Shown: piece by piece, positions 54,839 to 62,104 of the stretch
Position numbering within the stretch: position 1 is the stretch's first letter
Layout of the letters: each line of letters begins with the position of its first letter
Assembly (NCBI GenBank): GCA_963662175.1
Contig: OY759221.1
Location: 35,524,045 to 35,588,044, forward strand
Length of the DNA stretch: 64,000 bases
Direction of reading: 5' to 3'
Origin: Aradus depressus
Taxonomy: Eukaryota > Arthropoda > Insecta > Hemiptera > Aradidae
Position numbers and translations under genes: made by a program
Notes under the pieces: model-generated
What the model saw: the letters and a program-made list of their open reading frames with translations, nothing else
Told to the model about the DNA's origin: nothing
Database searches by the model: none

Positions 54839-55830
54839 GTTGTTCAAGAGAGCTAAAATACGTTCAAGTCATACATTTTCAGATATCAAGTAACCATTAT
54901 GATATTTTTTGGCCTGATTTTCGTGACCTTGAACAGGCACTTGCGTGTTCAAGCATGTCGAACCCTTCATTCGTGTAGCCTACCTTATCATGCCCTATCA
55001 GCATCATCATCATCATTGTATTCAGTATTATTTAAAACTGGAGTATTATGATGGAAAAATCGCCTACCTACACTTTTGAGCATGCCGTCCTTCGGTGCCT
55101 TGAATAGTATTGCATTTAAAAATATAATTCAAAGCTCGTCATATTGAGTATATTGTCCGATTGGAGTAATATGTGTGAAAAAATATTTACCTTCAATTCC
55201 GAGCACGCTGTCATTTGGTGTTATTTGTGAATTCTTGTTTTTTATTTATTTTTTTATATCTAACATGGTTTGGAAATGACCTTCGTATCTATAGGGATTA
55301 AGTCGTTGTTTACATGTTCAAACATGTCGAGATATTTGGGGATTATTTCTCTCGTGACCCTGAACAGGCCCCTGCATGTTCAAACATGTCGAGACCTGTT
55401 GTTGCAGGCATACTTCACCATCATATACACAGAGAATATGAATTTTAGGATATTTGGACAAGAATAAAAAATACACTTAATTTTTAATAGTAGATATGGA
55501 TTTTTATTTAGTCTCATTTACATACATTTTTGTATATTGTATTTCATATTATATTTTCAATGTTTTCTTGATTCTTCCATTCCTCATACTGCGTTTTATA
55601 TCCGTCTCCTTGTTTTTGTTTTTTTCGGAGATCGGTCCAGTGTCTCTCTAGTCACGTGGTCATGATGAATGGGTTCTTGTTTTGTAAAACATTCTTTATT
55701 TATTAAAACAGAACTAAATTGTTAGATTCATATAAGCACCTTTCTTAGTAGAAAGCCTCCCCACCGCGTCAAGGTGAAGGTGCGTCGAGGAGGAATGGTT
55801 GAAGTAGCTTTCAATTAAAAAAAAAAATTG
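54839..55830. other. unannotated; repeated palindrome
   Basis: The 16-bp palindrome ACATGTTCAAACATGT-like motif occurs near 54,946 (imperfect), 55,312 and 55,377, twice preceded by CGTGACC(C/T)TGAACAGGC. No gene was recognised. Confidence 0.4.
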
Positions 55831-55995
55831 TCTGCGTGAGTCTAAAACTTTCCCCAACCTGCAGGCATTTACACAATCATGGTCTGCGGGCGTCTATAAC
55901 CTCTCCAAACCTTCACTCATACGACCTGCGTGCGTCAATAGCCTCTCCAAGCCTTCATCCCCACAACCTGCAGGCGTTTAAAGCTTTCCTCACCA
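55831..55995 (+). repeat. 42-bp tandem repeat, about 3.5 units
   Basis: CCTGCGTGCGTCAATAGCCT is the most typical unit start. It is flanked by inverted TAGCTTTCA/TGAAAGCTA motifs (55,807 and 56,003). It lies just beyond the last Polinton gene and may be part of that element's non-coding end. Confidence 0.75.
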
Positions 55996-56175
55996 TTCCA
56001 ATGAAAGCTACCTCAACAAAATAACCAGCTTTACCTTTATATAGTTCAATAAAAAGAACAATAGCAAATAAACTTATTTTTAAAACGAAAATCGTTTCTA
56101 TTAGGTAAATTAAATCAAAATAATCAAATCAAAATTTTTCCTTTTTGAAGAAAAAACAAAATAAATACGAATACT

Positions 56176-56694
56176 TTATGAACTCAAAAAAAAGAATAGC
56201 AATATAAAATCATAATTGGACATTATCCAGTCTCTTAATACGTGAACCCCATAATGAGTACACATGTTTGGGAACTTTGAATGCAAAAGGCACTCTGATC
56301 CTGAAATAGGAGTTAATGTTTCAACTCTTGGGCAACCATAATATTCCATATTAACAATATTCTCGTGTCTAAGTAAATTATATAAAAACCTCTTCTTTTC
56401 CAACCCCTTGACAAAAATGTATCGATATTTCAGTAGTGTAGTCATTAGAATACGTTCAACTTCTTCGTATTCAGTTTCCCCATCACTCCATTCTAATCTG
56501 TGGTAATTTTTCATAAGCCATCTATTTGATCTTATGCTCTTTACATTTGTAATAGGTTGTTTAGGGGGTTTGAATATCCAGTGTCTACTAGCAAAGCGGG
56601 TAACGTCCATAATGGACAGTTCCTTCAAAATATATTCCAAGTTATCGTCCAGGAAACAGTGAATCTCAACAATAACCGCTTCGTTGGAGGCCAT
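56176..56694 (-). CDS. 172-aa conserved-looking Polinton protein of unknown function
   Basis: Starts at ATG 56,694 in a strong context (CAACCATGG), about 10 nt after a predicted start of transcription. The chain has an aromatic motif RWLMKNYHRLEWSDGETEYE (about 58-77), a lysine-rich helix VKGLEKKRFLYNLL (about 95-108), then Cys/His residues (C135, H138, C145, H147) that could bind a metal, and ends in a hydrophobic run ILLFFFLSS. Proteins with a similar WxDGE and KGxEK layout seem to recur in insect genomes (recalled, not checked). It lies directly after the capsid-like gene as the last gene, so a virion or assembly role is possible. That is inference from position only. Confidence 0.6.
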   Translation of the reverse strand: MASNEAVIVEIHCFLDDNLEYILKELSIMDVTRFASRHWIFKPPKQPITNVKSIRSNRWLMKNYHRLEWSDGETEYEEVERILMTTLLKYRYIFVKGLEKKRFLYNLLRHENIVNMEYYGCPRVETLTPISGSECLLHSKFPNMCTHYGVHVLRDWIMSNYDFILLFFFLSS

Positions 56695-56727
56695 GGTTGC
56701 AACTGAGGTCTAATTGAAACAGGGTTG

Positions 56728-56736
56728 TTATTTATA
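56728..56736 (-). promoter_or_regulatory. TATA box of the 172-aa gene, overlapping the capsid-gene stop
   Basis: TATAAATAA on the minus strand, with an initiator TCAGTT whose A (56,704) is position 33 counted from the first T. The TAA stop of the upstream gene (56,734-56,732) is part of the box. Confidence 0.75.
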
Positions 56737-57964
56737 GCAATCTTCGCAATACATTTGTGAGGGGGTTGTATTCGATGGCGCTATCGTGTATGATTATACA
56801 ATAAGCCGTGGTATCAGCTGGGAAAGCTTGCGTCGCTTCAAATTCTAGACGAACGTCCACTGGTCCGGTCTTAATGGACTCCGATTGCTTTGAACAATCT
56901 ATCACCGTTAAAGGAGCTTTGTCCTTGAAATTTTGAAAAGAAAGTAGGGGATGTGATGGTAATTCGGGATAATAAGAGCTTTGGAAACCTGCGTACATAT
57001 AGTACAAAACTGCATATTGATTTCTATCAAAGTTAATATTAAGATCATCATAGGGATATGATTTCGAATTTAGGTACAGTTTAACATTGGACAGATGACA
57101 ATGATCAAAAGAGGCAGCATCCCTATGAATGTTATTTGTCCTGTTGGTTGAGAATGCTAATATTATGTATCGAGGTTTCTCCATCTGATTAGATGTTTTA
57201 ACCGCCCACACTTGTCTTTGTGTAGCAGGTAATAGCGGGTATTCGTACAACTCCCAACTCCTGAAGCCAACTGAAATTACTTTCTCCGATCTCAAATGTC
57301 GAAGAAGCGATAATCTTCTATATTCATTAACTGTTACGTATGGGAGTTTCCAACAAAGTTTGGTAAGCTCGATTTTAGCCCTTTCTCCAAGATTATTTTC
57401 ATTATTAGCCGCGACTAAGTAACAATTGTCGTCTCTTCTGGATCTAATAAGCACCAATTCCTGTTTAACGTTAATTATAACTTTTTTATAATCTTCTGCG
57501 AAAGCAAGAAGGCTGCTGAGAGGTATACAGACGTTGAAATATCCCTCAGGCGATGTAATGTTCAAAGTACTGCTATTAGGAGAACACCACCCCTGACTCT
57601 CCAGATTGACTGACCCGTTTCTGTACGACACTAAGCCCTTCAAAGTCGTAGTTATACCCGGATTTCTAACCCGATCTATTTCGATTCCACATAAATCATA
57701 TCTGATTTCATCAAATAAGAATGCAAATGCATTATTCGTTAATTTGGATGATGTTGGTACCGTCGTCCCATCCTCTTTCAAAAATCGACCTTCTAAATAA
57801 ATAAAACTGTACGATGGCAAAGTGTATATGTCTTGATGTTGTACAGCAATTCTTATTTCATCTCCAGCCTGAAGTTTACTCGACGCGTAAGGGTAATGAG
57901 AATGATATTCCACGCCTTCTATGGAACTATCCAAAGTTGCGTGTTCCAAATCTAAGATGTCCAT
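56732..57964 (-). CDS. Polinton major-capsid-like protein
   Basis: 410 aa from ATG 57,964 (context GACATGG). Early landmarks are HSHYPYASSKLQAGDEIRIA (about 22-41), LPSYSFIYLEGRF and FLFDEIRYDLCGIEIDRVRN, a beta-strand-rich pattern I associate with the double jelly-roll capsid-like proteins of insect Polintons. Later segments (VDVRLEFEATQAFP) fit further beta strands. It has no signal peptide or membrane segment. It would form the particle shell and be processed or assembled with help from the neighbouring protease and ATPase. Polinton capsid proteins are often longer, so the fold assignment deserves a structure check. Alternative: a second structural protein of the same element. Confidence 0.6.
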   Translation of the reverse strand: MDILDLEHATLDSSIEGVEYHSHYPYASSKLQAGDEIRIAVQHQDIYTLPSYSFIYLEGRFLKEDGTTVPTSSKLTNNAFAFLFDEIRYDLCGIEIDRVRNPGITTTLKGLVSYRNGSVNLESQGWCSPNSSTLNITSPEGYFNVCIPLSSLLAFAEDYKKVIINVKQELVLIRSRRDDNCYLVAANNENNLGERAKIELTKLCWKLPYVTVNEYRRLSLLRHLRSEKVISVGFRSWELYEYPLLPATQRQVWAVKTSNQMEKPRYIILAFSTNRTNNIHRDAASFDHCHLSNVKLYLNSKSYPYDDLNINFDRNQYAVLYYMYAGFQSSYYPELPSHPLLSFQNFKDKAPLTVIDCSKQSESIKTGPVDVRLEFEATQAFPADTTAYCIIIHDSAIEYNPLTNVLRRLL

Positions 57965-58152
57965 GTCGAAGACAATACTTTGTATCCGACCAAACGAAGA
58001 AAGGAAATATTCTCTTTAGTCAGAGGTGTTGATCCTTTGACAGTTCTAGGTAGAATAAACGTTTGCGATGATTTCCTATCGCCTTTATATACTCTTCTGA
58101 TGTGCATCATTCGACGTCCAGACGATGAATGAATGAAATTACGAATGACAGT

Positions 58153-58647
58153 CTAATTTATAAGATTTAACAGGAATAATAAACATAAATGACCACAGAT
58201 ATTTGAGTTGGGGCTTTGATAGGTTTTGGAGTCAAACGTTATACGACACCCTTTCAGATAGCGCACGAGGTCCGAAGGGGGGCCACTTGTGCCCGCACTA
58301 TCAAAGAATTTAACGTATTTCCCATTTTTCCTGTAGCACACCCAATGAGTGCCTTTACCACTACTTTTATCTAAATTGAAAATAGCGTTTTCTTTACTAT
58401 AAGGTTTACTCGGTAAGGTATCTCTCATGAAAACCCCTCTAAAATTCTGAATTTTATTCTTTTTTGCAAATTTTATCAAATCAAAATTACTAAGCGCCAT
58501 TGATGGAAAACTCTTGAAAACATTTTTTGCTTCTTCAGATAGAGTATGATTAATGTTGAGTATTTTACGAATTCCTCCAATTTTTTTAGGAGTCGGAATC
58601 ACGCGCTTTTTTTTAACTGCCTTCTTTTTCTTGGATTTACTGTCCAT
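58153..58647 (-). CDS. adenovirus-type cysteine protease (adenain-like)
   Basis: The ATG at 58,647 (context CATCATGG) gives 164 aa; a longer frame would need a GTG start. A lysine-rich N-terminus may be a nuclear localisation signal. The catalytic set is visible in order: H101 in GTHWVCY, D116 in FFDSAG, Q144 in YQSP and C151 in NICGHLC. This His-Asp-Gln-Cys arrangement and the SNxCG block are diagnostic of the adenain/Ulp1-like family in Polintons. It would cleave capsid precursors during particle maturation. It sits between integrase and capsid genes on the same strand. Confidence 0.88.
   Translation of the reverse strand: MDSKSKKKKAVKKKRVIPTPKKIGGIRKILNINHTLSEEAKNVFKSFPSMALSNFDLIKFAKKNKIQNFRGVFMRDTLPSKPYSKENAIFNLDKSSGKGTHWVCYRKNGKYVKFFDSAGTSGPPSDLVRYLKGCRITFDSKTYQSPNSNICGHLCLLFLLNLIN
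58155..58162 (-). promoter_or_regulatory. TATA box upstream of the capsid-like gene, overlapping the protease stop
   Basis: TATAAATT ends in the protease TAG. An initiator TCATTC has its A at 58,130, position 33. A second box TATATAAAGG lies closer to the gene (58,081-58,091), so the transcript start is uncertain and the leader could be 166 nt or about 90 nt. Confidence 0.55.
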
Positions 58648-58700
58648 GATGTTCACAGTACGAAGGTTGAATGAAGAATGGAAGATGCACGTAGAATGAC

Positions 58701-58711
58701 GTATATTTATA
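58701..58711 (-). promoter_or_regulatory. TATA box of the protease gene, overlapping the integrase stop
   Basis: TATAAATATAC. The integrase TAA (58,709-58,707) is inside it. An initiator CCATTC has its A at 58,679, position 33. Confidence 0.7.
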
Positions 58712-59636
58712 GGTTGAGATTTTTCTTGTCAACCCAACTATTGTGTTTAGCATCGAATCCCAACCATTTAACATAAACTTTATCCCCTTTTCTTTTCAAA
58801 ACCTTTTCTACCAAAAAAATATCAGGATGTTTAACAGGTTGTATTTCTTGTTCATAGAACCCACCGGCAATCACCTCGTCCTGATCGTCCTTTAGATGAT
58901 AAGTGATGGGTATGGTTCTTTTTACTTCATGAATTTGAAATATTTCCGTCGACCAAGAGGGTTTGTATCCTTTAGCGAATGCGCTTTTATGTTTTGATAT
59001 TCTTACGAAATCCCCTACTTTATATTTTGGTTTCTGGGGTAAACCTTTTTTTGAATATACGGTTTCCAACAGCAATTTTTCCTTAACTTTTCCCTTGACA
59101 CAGCAGGGTTTCATATTAATGGTTCGATGTTTCGTGTTATTATATCTGTGCACTAATGACTGAATCACTGGCATCCATTTGTAGGAACCTTGTAAACTAA
59201 ACTGTTTCCAAATTAAATTTTTTAGAGTACGATTGAACCGTTCGACAATGCAAGCTTTTATATTGCTGTATGTTGAGTAATGATTGATATTGTAATTTTT
59301 CATTAGATTTTTGAATTTTACGTTATAAAATTCCTTTCCCTCATCAGTCTGTAGGTTTCCTGGTCGTCGTCCTCCTTTGAGAATACTTTGAAATGCATCG
59401 GTCACTTCTTTGTCAGTTTTTCGTTTTATGGGAACAGCCCAAGCAAATTTAGAAAAACAGTCAATTACGGTCAGGACATATTTAACACCACTATTGTCCT
59501 TTGCGTATGGTATTAGTTCAATCAAATCTGCTTGCCACAAATCGTCTATACCCTTCAGTATCATGGATCGCCTCCTAAATATTCTTCTCACAGGTTTGTG
59601 TAACTCGTTTACAATTTGATGTTTCACATCAGACAT
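58707..59636 (-). CDS. Polinton integrase (DDE/rve) with C-terminal chromodomain
   Basis: 309 aa from ATG 59,636. The rve core shows D37 (LWQADLIEL), D98 (NLQTDEGKEF) and E132 (IVERFNRTLKN), the retroviral-type DDE triad, here with 33 residues between the second D and E. No HHCC zinc finger precedes it. The C-terminal 40 residues (IFLVEKVLKRKGDKVYVKWL, ending SWVDKKNLNL) form a chromodomain, which in other integrases directs insertion to marked chromatin. It joins the linear element to host DNA. The Polinton origin is supported by all neighbours; a Ty3/gypsy integrase would have reverse transcriptase next to it. Confidence 0.93.
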   Translation of the reverse strand: MSDVKHQIVNELHKPVRRIFRRRSMILKGIDDLWQADLIELIPYAKDNSGVKYVLTVIDCFSKFAWAVPIKRKTDKEVTDAFQSILKGGRRPGNLQTDEGKEFYNVKFKNLMKNYNINHYSTYSNIKACIVERFNRTLKNLIWKQFSLQGSYKWMPVIQSLVHRYNNTKHRTINMKPCCVKGKVKEKLLLETVYSKKGLPQKPKYKVGDFVRISKHKSAFAKGYKPSWSTEIFQIHEVKRTIPITYHLKDDQDEVIAGGFYEQEIQPVKHPDIFLVEKVLKRKGDKVYVKWLGFDAKHNSWVDKKNLNL

Positions 59637-59672
59637 CTTGACTGTGAATGAATGGACTAATGATTCGATATC

Positions 59673-59681
59673 TTATTTATA
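59673..59681 (-). promoter_or_regulatory. TATA box of the integrase gene, overlapping the upstream stop
   Basis: TATAAATAA. The TAA of the 294-aa gene (59,679-59,677) lies in it. An initiator TCATTC has its A at 59,649, position 33. The leader is 13 nt. Confidence 0.75.
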
Positions 59682-60561
59682 CAATGATCCCACCTTTTTT
59701 CAATTGGTTTTCAATTTTTTCTATGCTTTTCCAGCTGTTTGCGTCTGTCAAATTTTCATAAAGATATCTTAATTTTTCAACTAGATCATTGGGATTTGAA
59801 TTAACTCCCTTTCCAGTTTTCTTTTTCTGCAAAGTAGATTTAGTGGATGTTGGAAAAAGCTTACATATGACTTCTCTATATTTCGAATAATTTGGAAGAA
59901 CGTTCAAGCCTCCGGATTCGCTATACCGTTTTTTATGTGCGTTGGTTAGAGTCAATATTTCTTTATATTTATTCATATCAATTTCTTTCACGAGTTTTCG
60001 ATTTGGCTGCTTCTTGAAAAGAAGCTCGAACAATCCTGGTGTAGCCTGGTATAAATTTCCATCGACATCTAGCCAATCTTCTCTTATAGACACTATTGTA
60101 TCTCCGATTATTAAATTTCCACCATCGTAGCGGATCCCGTACTGGCCATCAAAATCACCAGTATCATTATTGATAAATTTTATTATATAGTCGGACGATA
60201 TAGGACCAACCTCTTCCAAACCCTTTCTAACCAATTCTCTTCCTTCCAGAGACGTTGCCGCAGTTTGAACTTCTTCTAATGGCGTGGAAGGTGTTTCAAT
60301 CACTTCTTCCTCGCACAAGTAACTCGGCATACATGTTGGTTCGGCCGTTCTTTTGTCCCTATCCTGTGTATCTACGTAGGTAGAGGGGGTGGGAGCACAT
60401 GATGCTTCCTCGAACCGGAGGTCTATCGGAGAATGGGTCTGTTTATGCCATTTGGGAGTCCATTGTACGTCCACTTCGTCTTTTACTAATCGTTCTCCTT
60501 CTCGTTCATACCGTGATGTAGATGGAATGGGTAAGAAAGATGGTCTAATTTTGCTTTCCAT
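59677..60561 (-). CDS. conserved Polinton protein with GLxELL and NDLVEKLR motifs, function unknown
   Basis: 294 aa from ATG 60,561 (context ACAATGG). The frame stays open upstream to about 60,618 without another ATG. The first 120 residues are polar and low-complexity. The folded part begins near 135 and shows YGIRYDGGNLIIGDTIVSI (141-159), LYQATPGLFELLFKKQPN (171-188), a lysine-rich segment, and NPNDLVEKLRYL (256-267), ending GGIIV. I have a general recollection of the same motif order in insect Polinton-associated proteins, but no named function. It could be a structural or DNA-associated protein. It has no obvious promoter of its own and may be translated from, or spliced to, the transcript that starts upstream of the 32-aa ORF. 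Confidence 0.65.
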   Translation of the reverse strand: MESKIRPSFLPIPSTSRYEREGERLVKDEVDVQWTPKWHKQTHSPIDLRFEEASCAPTPSTYVDTQDRDKRTAEPTCMPSYLCEEEVIETPSTPLEEVQTAATSLEGRELVRKGLEEVGPISSDYIIKFINNDTGDFDGQYGIRYDGGNLIIGDTIVSIREDWLDVDGNLYQATPGLFELLFKKQPNRKLVKEIDMNKYKEILTLTNAHKKRYSESGGLNVLPNYSKYREVICKLFPTSTKSTLQKKKTGKGVNSNPNDLVEKLRYLYENLTDANSWKSIEKIENQLKKGGIIV

Positions 60562-60653
60562 TGTTTCTTGTTTGAGATTTGGCTTATCAATGACTCGGTC
60601 CTGGATTCTCAAGAGGTTTTATGATAGGCCTATACTTTAATTTTAAATGTTCC

Positions 60654-60752
60654 TCATAGTCTTTTACGTTTCAAAAAATAACATTTGTCTCGTATGGACC
60701 TTTTGATGTCTTCGAGTTCTCTAGTGACACTCTTAGATGTTGCTCCTTCCAT
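60654..60752 (-). CDS. 32-aa charged ORF with its own promoter (Polinton)
   Basis: ATG 60,752 in a near-ideal context (AACCATGG), stop TGA at 60,656-60,654. The peptide is helical and highly charged (RELEDIKRSIRDK) with a basic end (KRKRL). A TATA-like box and initiator sit at the usual spacing upstream. It could be a real micropeptide, an upstream ORF controlling the 294-aa gene, or the first coding exon of that gene, since GT and AG dinucleotides are available. The sequence alone does not decide. Confidence 0.4.
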   Translation of the reverse strand: MEGATSKSVTRELEDIKRSIRDKCYFLKRKRL

Positions 60753-60781
60753 GGTTTGTGATTGACTGGATAGATCTTTGA

Positions 60782-61471
60782 CTACTGAACTATTATATAG
60801 GTATCGAAACCCTTGCGGTAACGCCCATTATTGAGATCACTATCTTTATCGATAACCAGAAACCCATACTTATCTCTCCCCCAACATGTTTGACAAATTT
60901 CTTTGAAATCATTAATGGTCATGTCAGAATTCACATGGTCTTCATAAATTCTCTTCATATTTAAATTATCTTGTTTGAAGACTATTATGAAATTAGCATT
61001 GTCCCGAATCAAATGTTTTGGGACGCGAGTATAACTCTGTGCCAGATAAAAACTGTCGACACCATTATGACGTCCTTGACAGAAGTAAGACCTGATTGGA
61101 TCCTGTCTGTCGCATGAAATATCATCGAATATGAAAATAGAATTAGGTAAAGCCAAACTGGGATTAGGAATTTCCGAATGATCTCCATATGGAAAAAAAT
61201 TTATATCCGTAATTGTTTCCAAAACTTTCGAGAGCTGTATGTATTTAGGTTGGTTTAATGTTTTGCTGAAAAGATATATGTTCTCAAACTTAAGTCCATG
61301 GGGGTCATATAGTAAGGCCAGCATCAAGTTGGTTTTACCGCAATTAGATGGTCCACATATAATGCATCGAATACTGTCTGGAAACAAAGGGCCATGTTTG
61401 GGATCTCGAGGTAAGCTATTGCCGACATTATAGAACACTTTAAGATTTTGTTCCTGCTTCACGAAGCGCAT
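60782..61471 (-). CDS. Polinton packaging ATPase (FtsK/HerA superfamily, A32-like)
   Basis: 229 aa from ATG 61,471. Walker A is GPSNCGKT (40-47). Walker B is SIFIFDD (111-117). A sensor-like AQSY follows at 144-147, and a basic YRKGFDTY tail ends the protein. The short length and order match genome-packaging ATPases of Polintons and related double jelly-roll viruses. These hydrolyse ATP to pump DNA into preformed capsids. It is separated from the polymerase by a 630-bp non-coding spacer and followed closely by the 32-aa ORF. Confidence 0.9.
   Translation of the reverse strand: MRFVKQEQNLKVFYNVGNSLPRDPKHGPLFPDSIRCIICGPSNCGKTNLMLALLYDPHGLKFENIYLFSKTLNQPKYIQLSKVLETITDINFFPYGDHSEIPNPSLALPNSIFIFDDISCDRQDPIRSYFCQGRHNGVDSFYLAQSYTRVPKHLIRDNANFIIVFKQDNLNMKRIYEDHVNSDMTINDFKEICQTCWGRDKYGFLVIDKDSDLNNGRYRKGFDTYIIVQ
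60791..60799 (-). promoter_or_regulatory. TATA-like box of the 32-aa ORF, inside the ATPase 3' end
   Basis: TATATAATA. An initiator CCAGTC has its A at 60,767, position 33. The ATPase stop (60,784-60,782) lies just downstream of the box. Confidence 0.5.
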
Positions 61472-61505
61472 GATGACTACTGAGTAAACATCAGTGCCTT
61501 CCGGC

Positions 61506-61513
61506 TATTTATA
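61506..61513 (-). promoter_or_regulatory. TATA box of the ATPase gene
   Basis: TATAAATA. An initiator TCAGTAGTC has its A at 61,481, position 33. The leader is about 10 nt. Confidence 0.75.
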
Positions 61514-62104
61514 GTTTTCCGCTGACTACCATGAGGTTGCAGATGTGGTGTGATTATTACAACATCGAGGGGGCAAAGATAGGTTTTATTTTGTATACAA
61601 GATTGTACAAGCTATTCTATAATTCGTTCATTACCCGGCTTGGAACGGGGCTTTGGTGAAGTTAAAGCCTGAGACCCTCCTCCCTCTTTTGTAACCCGGC
61701 TTGGAACGGGCTTTGGCGAAGTTAAAGCCTCAGGCGCTTTATGAAGTTGTAGCCTGAAGGGCTTTATTTATTTTTTTTTTTACATGTTAATTTTATTTTT
61801 ATTATTTTCCTTTTTTCTCTACTTGTTTTCGTTACATCAGTTAGGTTTTCGGGTATTTTACTACCTCGCCAGTGACCTTCATTCTGGTTTACGGGTGCCT
61901 TACGCACCACGCCAGGGACCTTCATTCTGGTTTACGGGTGCCTTACGCACCACGCCAGGGACCTCCATTCATACTTGAATCTTTTTTATGACATAAGTTC
62001 ATACAACAAAATGGTGATAAACCATTAGGCTCAAAACAAATAAATATATTATCTTCAACGAAAAGTAACAAACAAAAATAATAATCGGCTTTTATAAAAT
62101 AAAT
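61514..62104. repeat. Polinton intergenic spacer with two tandem repeats
   Basis: A 60-bp-spaced duplication of CCCGGCTTGGAACGGG plus CTTTGG(C/T)GAAGTTAAAGCCT lies at 61,634-61,731. A 43-bp repeat (CCTTCATTCTGGTTTACGGG and on) occurs in two exact copies plus a decayed one at 61,845-61,970. No ORF. Could hold the polymerase 3' untranslated region or a replication or packaging signal; that is speculation. Confidence 0.75.

Noticed and set aside
57606..57800. Plus-strand ORFs within Polinton genes (also 59410-59619, 60389-60640, 61239-61433)
   Set aside because: They overlap well-supported minus-strand genes and have no domain of their own.
58707..59636. Ty3/gypsy retrotransposon integrase
   Set aside because: No gag, protease or reverse transcriptase of that type is adjacent, and all neighbours are Polinton genes.
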